Positions 25,142 to 33,582 of a stretch of DNA of 42,773 nucleotides are shown piece by piece. Position 1 is the first letter of the stretch. Each line of letters opens with the position of its first letter. The notes under the pieces were generated by a model. The model made no database searches, was not told the DNA's origin, and worked only from the letters and a program-made list of their open reading frames with translations. A program made the position numbers and the translations under genes. The stretch lies in the NCBI GenBank assembly GCA_025464755.1, contig JAODMI010000087.1, forward strand, positions 1-42,773, given 5' to 3'. The DNA comes from Homoserinimonas sp. Its GTDB lineage: Bacteria > Actinomycetota > Actinomycetes > Actinomycetales > Microbacteriaceae.

Positions 25142-26692
25142 ATGAGCACAAGCCCGAGCAGGATTCGCAACCCGTTCGTCGCGCTCCGCAGGCTGCAACT
25201 GCTTCCGCCTTGGGTTCGGCGTATGGATGTTACCGTCGCCCGCAGGGTCAACGCGCGTCACGCGCATCCAGTCGTCGACCGGGGGTACGCCCGACTTAGC
25301 ACCTCCGCGAACCGAAGCGTGCTCTGGTTTTCGGTGGCGGGGTTGCTGCTCCTGTTCGCCCGGCCGCGGCCCGCGCTTCGCGGGGTCATCAGCCTGACAG
25401 TTGCCAGCATGCTCGCCAACCTCGTTGGAAAGAACATCTTCGGCGGAGATCGACCGTTACTCAAGGACATCCCTGTCGGCAGACGGTTGAAGAAACCCCC
25501 CACGTCACCGTCTTTTCCGTCGGGCCATTCCGCTAGTGCCGCGGCATTCGCCACCGGTGTCGCCCTGGAGTCACGCGACGCCGGACTGGCCGTCGCTCCG
25601 ATCGCAGCCGCCGTCGCCTACTCCCGGCTGCATGTCGGCGCTCACTGGTTTTCGGATGTCGTGGGCGGTTCCGCTCTCGGCGCCGGCGTGGCGCTTGCTG
25701 GCAAGGTTCTGGTGCCCGCACGCGCGAAGCCCCACCCGCGGGAGGGCGGCATCCCCCTTGCCTTACCGGCGCTACCCGACGGCGAGGGCGCTTTCATTGT
25801 GGTCAACCCGAGCGCAGGCAGCGCGCGGTCGGATCCGGTGGAGGTGATTTCGCGGCGACTGCCGCGAGCGAGGGTGCACGTACTTGCAGATGGTGAAGAC
25901 ATGGTTACCGTGATTCGAGACGCCGTGGCATCGGGTGGTCGGCCGACAGTTTTAGGCGTTTGCGGGGGCGATGGAACCGTTGCCTCAGTAGCTCATCAGG
26001 CGCGCAAGAACGACGTCCCCTTGCTTGTCTTGCCGGGAGGAACCTTCAACCATTTTGCGGGCACGCTGCGAATCGCCTCCATCGAGGAGGCGATCGACTC
26101 GCTTCAGGCCGGTACGGGTGTTCGGGTTGACATCGGCGAAGGCATCATCGACGACGGAGAGGCGATGACTGTGATCAATGCGGCATCCGTTGGCGTCTAT
26201 CCCGAATTTGTGGCCGAGCGGGATAAATATCAGGCCCGCCTGGGCAAGTGGCTGGCTGGGATCGTCGCTGCCGTTCGGGTGTTGAGAACAGCGGCACCGG
26301 TCGAGGTGACAATCAACGGGGAGCGCACTCGAGTGTGGTCACTATTCGTTGGCGTGAACCGGAACTATCTGGCCACCGTCGCGCCGATGCAGCGACGTCG
26401 CCTGGATGATGGCCTGCTTGACGTGCGCATGGTGCACGCAAGCTCGCGGCCGCGGGCCGGCTGGGCGCTGGTCTTCGGGCGTCGCACGAGTGTCATTCTC
26501 CGTAAGTTGCACGTGCCGGGGTCTGACCAGGTTGATCAACAGGTGACCGATGCTGTCCGGCTGACCGTCCATGCAGGCTCTGCTGGGGTGGCCCGCGACG
26601 GCGAAGCGGAGGAGCGCAGCGCGCCCTACGTCGCCAAGTTGCATAACCTTCCGGGCGGCTTGAAGGTTTACGCGCCAGACCACTTACGCTGA
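25142..26692 (+). CDS. PAP2 phosphatase-diacylglycerol kinase fusion
   Basis: 516 residues. Membrane-embedded PAP2 phosphatase domain about 50-190: GDRPLLKD (motif 1), PSFPSGHSAS (126-132, motif 2), YSRLHVGAHWFSDVVGG (motif 3 with catalytic His). Soluble lipid kinase domain about 210-510: VVNPSAGSA, VCGGDGTVASVA (GGDGT 275-279), LVLPGGTFNHFAGTL and VSVGVYPE-like segments. The two activities oppose each other on phosphatidic acid-type lipids, and the fusion is known in actinobacteria. GTAGGTATGAACT before the ATG contains a -10-like TAGGTA, and no ribosome binding site is seen. Confidence 0.92.
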   Translation: MSTSPSRIRNPFVALRRLQLLPPWVRRMDVTVARRVNARHAHPVVDRGYARLSTSANRSVLWFSVAGLLLLFARPRPALRGVISLTVASMLANLVGKNIFGGDRPLLKDIPVGRRLKKPPTSPSFPSGHSASAAAFATGVALESRDAGLAVAPIAAAVAYSRLHVGAHWFSDVVGGSALGAGVALAGKVLVPARAKPHPREGGIPLALPALPDGEGAFIVVNPSAGSARSDPVEVISRRLPRARVHVLADGEDMVTVIRDAVASGGRPTVLGVCGGDGTVASVAHQARKNDVPLLVLPGGTFNHFAGTLRIASIEEAIDSLQAGTGVRVDIGEGIIDDGEAMTVINAASVGVYPEFVAERDKYQARLGKWLAGIVAAVRVLRTAAPVEVTINGERTRVWSLFVGVNRNYLATVAPMQRRRLDDGLLDVRMVHASSRPRAGWALVFGRRTSVILRKLHVPGSDQVDQQVTDAVRLTVHAGSAGVARDGEAEERSAPYVAKLHNLPGGLKVYAPDHLR

Positions 26693-26720
26693 AGCCGGCT
26701 CGCCCGGAAGATTGGGCTTC

Positions 26721-27023
26721 ATGAAAGTTGCCATTTTTGTCACCGCGGCCGCAGCCAGCTACACGGCCAACTGTATGTTGGGTGTCGCCGTCGCCACTCG
26801 AGCGCTCGACACAAGAACAGTTCACTGGATCCACCACACCCTATACGTGTGTACCGTGGCAGTGACGGGAGCCTCAATTCTGGCGGGTGCCCGGATGCTT
26901 CTGCCCGCCATTGTTCCGCTGAGTGTCATCCCCTTCGTCGGAGCTGGGACACCACGGCACCCGATCGTGGCGCTGGCCGCGGCGCCCTTTTTCATCGCAG
27001 CGTTTGTGCGAGCCTGGCGGTGA
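26721..27023 (+). CDS. Small multi-span membrane protein
   Basis: 100 residues with three or four hydrophobic segments (about 3-24, 38-60, 62-74, 78-97) separated by short loops. GGAAG lies before ATG 26721 at suitable spacing. It ends 3 nt before the nitroreductase GTG, so the two are probably co-transcribed. No named family recognised. Confidence 0.75.
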   Translation: MKVAIFVTAAAASYTANCMLGVAVATRALDTRTVHWIHHTLYVCTVAVTGASILAGARMLLPAIVPLSVIPFVGAGTPRHPIVALAAAPFFIAAFVRAWR

Positions 27024-27026
27024 GCT

Positions 27027-27827
27027 GTGGAACTGCTTGACGCCATCCGCCGCCGTAAAACCACAAACGGCCCCTTTCTTCCCGATCCTGTTTCCGAGCA
27101 CCACCAGCGCCTGCTGATGGAGGTGGCTGGCCGCGCCCCGTCACAGTTGAACTCCCAGCCGTGGCGGTTCGTCATCATTGAAGACCGCGCCATGATCGGG
27201 AGAATCGCTAAAATCAGCGGTTCGAGCATGACGGAGGCAATGTCGAACGGAACATTCTTCGAGCGGTATAAACCGTACTTCCGCTTCAGCGCCGAGGAGA
27301 TGGAGCGCAGCCGGGACGGGATGTTGTTCGACAAACTTCCGCCCGCGGTACGTCCTTTCACCAGTCAAGCGTTCACTAAGCGGGGGCAAAAACTGATGAA
27401 CGCGCTGCGGATACCTCAGACTTTGGGGTCAGAAAATCGGAAACTCGTGGCAGGATCGCCGCTACTTCTTGGTGTCATGCTCGACCGGAAAGAGTATCGC
27501 CCCGGCCAGTTATCATCCTTCTATTCCATTTTCAGCATGGGTGCAGCCGTGGAGAACATTTGGATCACGACTGTAGAGCTGGGGATGGGGATCCAGTTCG
27601 TGTCCTTTCCTATGGAGGTTCCCGAAAAGTGGGCGGAAATCGAGAGGTTGCTTGCCGTTCCGGACGACTTGCAACTCATGGCCGTCTTTCGCCTCGGCTA
27701 TCTTCCGCCGGACCAACGCCGTCCGGCCATCGATTGGTCCAGTCACCAGCGCAAATTGCCGTCGCAGTACGTGTTCCGGGGAACCTGTTCGACACCGCAG
27801 ACAGGATGGGATAGCGCAGGCTTTTGA
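27027..27827 (+). CDS. Nitroreductase family flavoprotein
   Basis: FMN-dependent oxidoreductase fold, 266 residues. [15 protein letters not shown] at the N-terminus, FMN phosphate/isoalloxazine segment [17 protein letters not shown], and the C-terminal [20 protein letters not shown] and [12 protein letters not shown]. An internal insertion (about 70-150, with [16 protein letters not shown]) is longer than in minimal nitroreductases. GTG start at 27027 follows the membrane protein stop closely. Physiological substrate unknown. Confidence 0.9.
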   Translation: MELLDAIRRRKTTNGPFLPDPVSEHHQRLLMEVAGRAPSQLNSQPWRFVIIEDRAMIGRIAKISGSSMTEAMSNGTFFERYKPYFRFSAEEMERSRDGMLFDKLPPAVRPFTSQAFTKRGQKLMNALRIPQTLGSENRKLVAGSPLLLGVMLDRKEYRPGQLSSFYSIFSMGAAVENIWITTVELGMGIQFVSFPMEVPEKWAEIERLLAVPDDLQLMAVFRLGYLPPDQRRPAIDWSSHQRKLPSQYVFRGTCSTPQTGWDSAGF

Positions 27828-27843
27828 GGCCCGGCGACGCTCG

Positions 27844-27849
27844 TAGGCT
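27844..27849 (+). promoter_or_regulatory. Candidate -10 of a leaderless transcript, inside an IdeR-like half site
   Basis: TAGGCT ends 6 nt before ATG 27856. The surrounding TAGGCTTACCTAA equals the right-hand part of the IdeR consensus, but the left half is not conserved, so iron control is only a possibility. Confidence 0.4.
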
Positions 27850-27855
27850 TACCTA

Positions 27856-28557
27856 ATGAGAGTTATCAGCTACAACCTTCGCAAGAATCGTGCGGTTAGC
27901 GAGCTTGTCGCGCTCACTGAGGAGTACGAACCCAACGTGCTCTGCCTGCAGGAGGCCGACACGGAGGCGTTGCCCACAGAAATCGGGTTGATGCATTTGG
28001 CCGACTCCACATCTAGGAACCGTCTCGGCCTGGCCGTGTACTACCGCAAGGACCGGTTCACCGCAGTGAAGACGCAGGCATTCGAATTGAAGAAATCACT
28101 GCACGACCGTCTGTTGACCCCGGCGCACGAAAGGCTCATCGGGACGCGCCTGATCGACAACGAAGCAGGGCGCGAGGTGGTGGTTGCGTCGTTCCACGCG
28201 GCGCCGCTCACCGCTCTGAATTCGTTGCGCCGGCACCAGATAGCCGCAGCCCATGAGCAACTGCAAAAGCTCGGCCCCAATCTGCCACATCTTATGGTTG
28301 GCGACTACAACTACCCCATCTTCAAAAACCACCTCAGCGAACAGGTGAAGGTGTCTGGCTATGACCTGAGCCTTAGCGACAGCAGGACGTACACCAGATA
28401 CAAGTTCTTCCGCGGTCACTTCGACCTCGCGACGTCTGTGGGCCTCGACATCACCAGTGTCAAGACGCTGGCGCGGGGCACGTCGGATCACCTGCCGATT
28501 CTGGTGCAGGCAACCTACAGTGCGGACAAATCAGGTGAGCCCACCGGCGCGATGTAG
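27856..28557 (+). CDS. Endonuclease/exonuclease/phosphatase family protein
   Basis: 233-residue EEP-superfamily hydrolase. VISYNLRKN (metal Asn), LCLQEAD (catalytic Glu), VVASFHAAPLTA, VGDYNYP (Asp-x-Asn) and TSDHLPIL (terminal Asp-His) give the complete active site. Two short His/Arg-rich helices (RRHQIAAAHEQLQKL) lie in the centre. Substrate unknown. It is distinct from the homologue at 15730-16554, with little similarity outside the motifs. No ribosome binding site; the ATG appears to be at the transcript start. Confidence 0.9.
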   Translation: MRVISYNLRKNRAVSELVALTEEYEPNVLCLQEADTEALPTEIGLMHLADSTSRNRLGLAVYYRKDRFTAVKTQAFELKKSLHDRLLTPAHERLIGTRLIDNEAGREVVVASFHAAPLTALNSLRRHQIAAAHEQLQKLGPNLPHLMVGDYNYPIFKNHLSEQVKVSGYDLSLSDSRTYTRYKFFRGHFDLATSVGLDITSVKTLARGTSDHLPILVQATYSADKSGEPTGAM

Positions 28558-28568
28558 CGGCTGATCCC

Positions 28569-28622
28569 GAGACGGTCCTACCCGGTCTTCCCCTGGCAGG
28601 GGAGTGTGGAGGGGGCCGTCTC
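28569..28622 (+). terminator. Nested hairpin after the phosphatase gene
   Basis: Outer arms GAGACGG (28569-28575) and CCGTCTC (28616-28622); inside, TCCCCT-GGC-AGGGGA (28589-28603). No T-tract. The remaining sequence to 28878 shows no gene. Confidence 0.45.
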
Positions 28623-28878
28623 GACCCGTGTGCGGCTTGCGAACAGCAGCGGCCGCCACACGCAGACGGATCGGCCACAGTTTTGCGGGTGTGCCCGCGG
28701 GGCACCGGGCAGGGCGAGCTTGTCGGAACCACCGTGCGCTACCGGTCGAGCGAACTAACCCGATTCACGCCCATGTTGCTCGACCCGAGCTGGGGGTGAA
28801 ATGTCTCCAGCATCCCGCGTACGCTTGAAAGTGGCATTCGGAACACAATTCCGCCGTGCCTCGACACGAAAGGCTCAT

Positions 28879-29658
28879 GTGAGCGGCGAATGCATCCACG
28901 GTCTTGAAGAGGGCCTGTGTGACTCCTGTTACCCCAAACCTGTTCCGGAAGCTGCGCCCCGCGTGACGCGGCCCCGGGCTACTCGCGCAGCGTTGCGCAG
29001 CACCGGTCCCACCGCTGGCGCGAAGGCGAAGCCGCCTGTCAATGTCGGCGACCAGCGCATTTACCACATCACGCACATGCGAAACCTGGCGGCAATTGTG
29101 ACCAGCGGATGCCTGCTTGCCGATGCTAGTGAGTCCCTCACCGTGCGTCCACCGGTCGATATTTCCTCCACAGCGAACCGCGAAGAGCGTCGTTCCACCG
29201 TGGTGGGGGAGTCATACACCGTCGCCCAGTACGTGCCCTTCTTTGTCACCCCGGACTCCACCGTGTGGTCGACCATGCGCGCACGCGCTGCCGATCCGCG
29301 GCTGTCCTCGGAGCACCGTCACCTGCTTGCATCCGAATATGTGGTCTTGGTCAGCACTGTCGACGACGCCGGGCGAGAGAATGCAGCTCTGTCCACCGGA
29401 GACGCCGCTGACCACCGCAGCCGCATCGCCTCCACGCCTGCCGGTGCAGAGAGCGAGCTGCGTCGCATGCGTGGCGATGAGGACGCGTTGCGCGAGGCCG
29501 AGTTTCTGGTGTGGGACACCTTCCCCTTCGAATCGATCAACCTGATCGGTGTCGCAAATGATCGGGCGCGCGACCAGGTTAAGGAAATTCTTAAGGACTC
29601 GGCACACAACCCCAAGGTTGCGGTGCACCCGCCCTGGTTCGCGAAGGCTGAGGCGTAG
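28879..29658 (+). CDS. DarT-like ADP-ribosyltransferase (DUF4433 type), no visible antitoxin
   Basis: About 259 residues. N-terminal Cys cluster CIHGLEEGLCDSCYP, probably a small zinc site, a Pro/Arg/Ala linker, then a domain with the DarT/DUF4433 pattern: IYHITHMRNLAAIVTSGCLL (NAD-binding strand with His), then STVVGESYTVAQYVPFFVTP and a late AEFLVWDTFPFESINLIGV carrying the candidate catalytic Glu. DarT enzymes ADP-ribosylate thymine in DNA and are paired with the macrodomain antitoxin DarG; no macrodomain gene is present here. GTG 28879 has GAAAGG 5 nt upstream; an in-frame ATG at 28801 would add 26 basic residues. Activity against DNA is inferred from family. Confidence 0.75.
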   Translation: MSGECIHGLEEGLCDSCYPKPVPEAAPRVTRPRATRAALRSTGPTAGAKAKPPVNVGDQRIYHITHMRNLAAIVTSGCLLADASESLTVRPPVDISSTANREERRSTVVGESYTVAQYVPFFVTPDSTVWSTMRARAADPRLSSEHRHLLASEYVVLVSTVDDAGRENAALSTGDAADHRSRIASTPAGAESELRRMRGDEDALREAEFLVWDTFPFESINLIGVANDRARDQVKEILKDSAHNPKVAVHPPWFAKAEA

Positions 29659-29751
29659 GGCGGTTCCGCGCTGGCTTCGGCCAGTCTTCGCTAGTCACCG
29701 CTATCGGCCACGGTCAAGGATGCCAAGCGCGGTTCCGTTCACCAGATACTC

Positions 29752-30030
29752 ATGCCCAGCTGGGCCGATGCCGTGCATGACGGCGCAGGCACCACAGAGT
29801 GGGTGCTCGACTCCGTTGCGGTGGAGAACAGGCTGTGGCTGCCCCGAGAAGATCAGGTGCGCGAACGGCTTGGCGATGCGTCCAGCTCATCGATGAAAAT
29901 CGACGGCGCCTTCACCGCCGAGGTCGTGCTCGCTACCCGGCTCGGGGCTGAGGTCTCCGGAATACGTCAGATGCCGACAGTGTTGCTGGCTAAGTGGTCA
30001 TCCGTGACTGATCCGCATCCACCCAACTGA
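29752..30030 (+). CDS. Hypothetical protein, possibly 5'-truncated
   Basis: 92 codons from ATG 29752. The body (WVLDSVAVENRLWLPREDQV, then RERLGDA) reads like a real protein, but the ATG lacks a ribosome binding site. The same frame is open and protein-like back to 29695 (VKDAKRGSVHQIL) without any start codon, which suggests the original N-terminus has been lost. It lies between the DarT-like gene and a nitroreductase, same strand. I cannot name a family; an antitoxin role for the neighbour has no sequence support. Confidence 0.4.
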   Translation: MPSWADAVHDGAGTTEWVLDSVAVENRLWLPREDQVRERLGDASSSSMKIDGAFTAEVVLATRLGAEVSGIRQMPTVLLAKWSSVTDPHPPN

Positions 30031-30039
30031 GAGAGCTCC

Positions 30040-30630
30040 ATGACCGATACACGCTTCAGCCGCCTCGCCGAAACCAGCACCCCCATTCACGATGTTCTCG
30101 CCAATCGGTGGAGCCCGCGCTCTTACGACACGCGCGTCGATGTGTCAGAGGAGCAAATCGTTTCCGCTCTTGAGGCCGCCCGCTGGTCGCCGTCCGCCTC
30201 AAACACGCAGCCGTGGCGTTTCATTGTTGCGCGTCGCGGCACGTCGGAGCACTCCGCGATTGTCAAGAATTTGATGGGCTTCAATCAGTTGTGGGCAGAA
30301 TCCGCCGCCGTGCTGATCGTCAACGTTGCCCAGACAATCGATGACGCGGGGGCGCCGCTGCGCTGGTCGGAGTACGACCTCGGACAGGCCGCCGCACACC
30401 TTTCGGTGCAGGCGCACCACGATGGCCTGCACGCTCACCAAATGGGCGGCATCGTCGTCGATGGGTTGCGTGAAGCGTTCACCATTGAGCCCACTTCCGT
30501 TCCTGTGACCGTCACGGCGCTCGGCGTCCTGGGCGCACCCGAGGCGCTGCCCAGCGAAGCGCTTCGTGAGCGCGAAGTTCTGCCGCGCAGCCGTAAGCCG
30601 CTCGCGGAATTGCTGCTCGTCAACGCGTAA
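30040..30630 (+). CDS. Nitroreductase family protein
   Basis: 196-residue FMN oxidoreductase of the short nitroreductase type: NRWSPRSYD, ALEAARWSPSASNTQPWRFI (FMN-binding), LGQAAAHLSVQAHHDGLHAH and ALGVLGAPEALP. GAGAG lies 8 nt before the ATG. It shares only fold-level features with the nitroreductase at 27027. Substrate unknown. Confidence 0.92.
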   Translation: MTDTRFSRLAETSTPIHDVLANRWSPRSYDTRVDVSEEQIVSALEAARWSPSASNTQPWRFIVARRGTSEHSAIVKNLMGFNQLWAESAAVLIVNVAQTIDDAGAPLRWSEYDLGQAAAHLSVQAHHDGLHAHQMGGIVVDGLREAFTIEPTSVPVTVTALGVLGAPEALPSEALREREVLPRSRKPLAELLLVNA

Positions 30631-30824
30631 ACGGCTGGACGTTACGGCTTCGGGTTCGCCTCCCCATAGCCGCGAGGCCGTAACCGATGCGCAGAGATGG
30701 CTCGGCTCCCGTGACCGTTGGCGCGTTCGTACGCGGGTAACCCTTGTCGCCGAGCGTGCCGAAGCGTTGACTGGAGGCTGCAGCACTCACTGGCACAGCA
30801 GCTCCGCCCGCTGAAGGAGGGCCC

Positions 30825-31067
30825 ATGGATGACGAAGAACTGAATGATGGTGACGTGGAAACTCTTTCGAAACGCGGCCAATGGGTTAACCGGGTTGTCG
30901 GAGATGCGGCGGAGTCCAGCAGTTTTGCGAGCAAAGAGGAGGCGATGGAGGTGGGGCGGCTGCTTGCGACCGAACGTGGCACACGCCATGTCGTGCGTAA
31001 TGCGCAGCCAACCGGCGCTATCACCGATGAAGACCCGGCCGTGCTCGAGCAGTTTGGCGATGAGTGA
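30825..31067 (+). CDS. DUF2188 family small protein
   Basis: 80 residues fitting the DUF2188 pattern: a QWVNRVVGDAAESSSFASKE strand pair followed by EEAMEVGRLLATERGTRHVV and a final DG/ITDE-type turn. Acidic N-terminus. A strong ribosome binding site (AAGGAGG) precedes the ATG by 8 nt. Function of the family is unknown. Confidence 0.75.
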   Translation: MDDEELNDGDVETLSKRGQWVNRVVGDAAESSSFASKEEAMEVGRLLATERGTRHVVRNAQPTGAITDEDPAVLEQFGDE

Positions 31068-31204
31068 GAGGGTGAATCTTCTGCGACGTCAACACCACTT
31101 GTCCTCGATGACGCAGTGGCGAGCACCGTCACCGTCGACCAGATTGCGCATCGCTGCTGCGGTGGATGAATGCGGTGCCGAAACGGATTCGGCTAACGTC
31201 GAAT

Positions 31205-31210
31205 TAGACT
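31205..31210 (+). promoter_or_regulatory. Candidate -10 of a leaderless cdaR transcript
   Basis: TAGACT ends 6 nt before ATG 31217, too close for a usable ribosome binding site in between. Confidence 0.45.
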
Positions 31211-31216
31211 GAAGGC

Positions 31217-32332
31217 ATGCCTGCGCCGCTCAGCCGTGAACTGGCGCAACGCGTGGTCGACCAGGTTTCCCCCACGCTTGAACACAACATCAACGTGATG
31301 GACCGCACCGGAATCATCATCGCCTCAAGTGACTCCTCCCGCATCGGCACGCTGCATGCCGGTGCGCGAGAGGCCGCAGGCACCGGCCGACCCGCCATCA
31401 TCCGTGCTGGCGATGAAAGCGAGGGAGTGCGCCCGGGCGTCAATCTTCCGTTGGCGTTAGACGGCGACATCGTCGGTGTCGTCGGGCTGACCGGTGAGCC
31501 GCTCCAGGTCACCCCGGTCGCGCAGGTTCTGGTGCTGACCATTGAACTGCTGCTCACGCGCGAACGCGAACTTGATGCCAGCGCCCGCCGCGAGGCTCGC
31601 GACCGGGACCTGCTGTCACGACTGGTGAACGGACGTCTGGGCCCGGACGCAGTGACGGCCGCTTTCGGTCGAGAATCTCCGACGCTGCGGCCTCCATGGC
31701 GCTTGTCAGCGATTGTCGCCCCCGAGTCGGCTGGATCGCCCACGTCCCGCTTACCGGACGCACTACAAGACATCACCCGCCGCATCGACGCGCACGGTCG
31801 CTTCCGCTTCGCCCCATTCCAGGGTGCACTATGGGTTCTCAGCCAGGCCAGCGATCTCGACGATTTGGCGTTAGCCGAGGCGAGTGCCGGGGTGCTGCTC
31901 TTGCGCGGTGATGCGTGCCCGGATCCCATTGCGCTTGACGGTTCGGCGAAAACTATTGCGGCTCTCGTCGCGCGCCCGTGCTTCATCCCGTCAGCTACCG
32001 GCATCCTCCGTACGGCTGAGCTCACCGCTGAGCTTGCGGTCGCTTGCATGCCGGCGGAGACGGCCAAACATCTGGCGCAACGGATCGCAGCGCTCAGCCA
32101 GGTGCACCGTGCAACAGTCGCTACATACCTCGATTCCGGTCATTCTGTCTCGGCAACGGCACGGGTGTTGTTCACCCACCGCAACACCGTGATTCAGCGC
32201 CTCGATCGCGCTGCGGAGTTGACCGGGCTCGACCCGCGCCTTCCCCGCCAGTCCGTCACCTTCCAGCTGGCGCTCGTCGCCGCCCGTCGAACTGGGCAAA
32301 ATAACCACATTTCTTCATCACCTGCCGGCTAA
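31217..32332 (+). CDS. cdaR: CdaR-family sugar diacid regulator
   Basis: Transcriptional regulator of 371 residues. Sugar-diacid recognition domain about 1-130 (LAQRVVDQVSPTLEHNINVM, GIIIASSDSSRIGTLH, GVNLPLALDGDIVGVVGLTG), a central GGDEF-like region about 140-290, and a C-terminal PucR/CdaR helix-turn-helix about 300-360 (ATVATYLDSGHSVSATARVL, FTHRNTVIQRLDRA). CdaR activates glycerate/glucarate genes in E. coli in response to D-glycerate or diacids. It is directly upstream of a glycerate kinase and a GntP permease, so local activation is the natural reading. Confidence 0.93.
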   Translation: MPAPLSRELAQRVVDQVSPTLEHNINVMDRTGIIIASSDSSRIGTLHAGAREAAGTGRPAIIRAGDESEGVRPGVNLPLALDGDIVGVVGLTGEPLQVTPVAQVLVLTIELLLTRERELDASARREARDRDLLSRLVNGRLGPDAVTAAFGRESPTLRPPWRLSAIVAPESAGSPTSRLPDALQDITRRIDAHGRFRFAPFQGALWVLSQASDLDDLALAEASAGVLLLRGDACPDPIALDGSAKTIAALVARPCFIPSATGILRTAELTAELAVACMPAETAKHLAQRIAALSQVHRATVATYLDSGHSVSATARVLFTHRNTVIQRLDRAAELTGLDPRLPRQSVTFQLALVAARRTGQNNHISSSPAG

Positions 32333-32374
32333 TTCATGGGGAGGCATCCATAGCGCCCGCCGTGGGCGCACCGA

Positions 32375-32380
32375 TACGTT
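32375..32380 (+). promoter_or_regulatory. Candidate -10 of a leaderless glycerate kinase transcript
   Basis: TACGTT ends 7 nt before ATG 32388 with no ribosome binding site between. Confidence 0.35.
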
Positions 32381-32387
32381 CTTCTCC

Positions 32388-33572
32388 ATGTGTTCTTCCC
32401 GCCCGCCGGTGGTCGTCGTTGCCCCGGACTCCTTCAAGGGGAGCGTCTCAGCCCAGCAGGCAGCCGCGGCCATAGCCAGAGGTGCACGGGCCGTATTCGG
32501 CCCGGACGCCGAAATCATCGAGCTACCTCTCGCCGATGGCGGCGAGGGAACGCTTGACTCGCTGCTGGCCGTGTGGGGGCAGCAGCCTCTCAGCATTGTG
32601 ACGACGGATGCCATCGGCCGCAGCCGCACCGCACGCTACGGTGTTGCCAGCGACGGCAAAACGGGTGTCATCGAGGCGGCGGAGGCAAACGGGCTGCCCC
32701 ATGTGCAGGACGTTCCGCTGCAACCGCGGCGCGCGGACAGTTACGGGGTCGGCACCATCGCGGTCGAGCTGTTGGATGCCGGTGCAACCGAAATTTTGCT
32801 GTGTATCGGCGGCTCCGCCAGCACGGATGGCGGTACGGGGATGATGACCGCGCTCGGCGTGCGGTTTCTTGATGCCGCAGGCGACCCAGTCACGCCGGGC
32901 GGTGCCGGCCTGTCTGACATCCGCTCAGTCGATGCATCGGGTTTGCACCCGCGGGCCCTGAACGCTTACTGGCGGGTCGCCGTCGATGTCGACAACCCGC
33001 TGGTCGGACCCAGAGGCGCCGCCGCTACGTTCGGCCCGCAAAAGGGCGCCGACGGGCGAGACATCCAGGCGCTCGATGCTGGACTCAGCAACCTTGCCCA
33101 TGTGCTGGCGAACGCCGGCGGGCTCTCCGCTGACGAGTACCTGCAGCAGCCAGGTCTCGGCGCTGCAGGCGGCATGCCGCTGTCACTGGTCGCCCTGGTC
33201 GGTGCAGAGCTGATGCCCGGCGCACGCCTTGTCGGTGATGCTGTTGGCCTGCCTGCGGCCCTGGCCCGAGCGGATCTCGTACTCACGGGCGAAGGTTCCT
33301 TCGATCAGCAGTCGCTTGGCGGCAAAGTGGTGGACGCCATTCGACGTGAGGCGCCGACATCCGCCGCTGTAATTGTCATCGCTGGAACCGTTTTGCTGAC
33401 AGCGGCTGAGTGTCGCGAAGCAGGTATTACCGCCGCGTTCTCCATCGCTCGTGGCGCCAGTACGTTGAGCGACCTTGTCGCCGATGCCGAGAAACTTCTC
33501 GAGGACACCGCCGGGCAAATTTGCGCAGCGTCGACGTTCTCAGGACACCAATCCCGTACCCACGGAAAGTAA
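32388..33572 (+). CDS. glxK: Glycerate kinase (GarK/GlxK family)
   Basis: 394 residues, typical for class II glycerate 2-kinases of the GlxK fold. VVVAPDSFKGSVSAQQAA at the N-terminus, LPLADGGEGTLDSLLAVWG (active-site GGEGT), CIGGSASTDGGTGMMTALG, AATFGPQKGAD and DLVLTGEGSFDQQSLGGKV. It phosphorylates D-glycerate to 2-phosphoglycerate, feeding glycolysis. The stop is 10 nt before the GntP start, so one transcript. A possible separate promoter lies just before its ATG. Confidence 0.95.
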   Translation: MCSSRPPVVVVAPDSFKGSVSAQQAAAAIARGARAVFGPDAEIIELPLADGGEGTLDSLLAVWGQQPLSIVTTDAIGRSRTARYGVASDGKTGVIEAAEANGLPHVQDVPLQPRRADSYGVGTIAVELLDAGATEILLCIGGSASTDGGTGMMTALGVRFLDAAGDPVTPGGAGLSDIRSVDASGLHPRALNAYWRVAVDVDNPLVGPRGAAATFGPQKGADGRDIQALDAGLSNLAHVLANAGGLSADEYLQQPGLGAAGGMPLSLVALVGAELMPGARLVGDAVGLPAALARADLVLTGEGSFDQQSLGGKVVDAIRREAPTSAAVIVIAGTVLLTAAECREAGITAAFSIARGASTLSDLVADAEKLLEDTAGQICAASTFSGHQSRTHGK

Positions 33573-33582
33573 AGGAGCTTTC

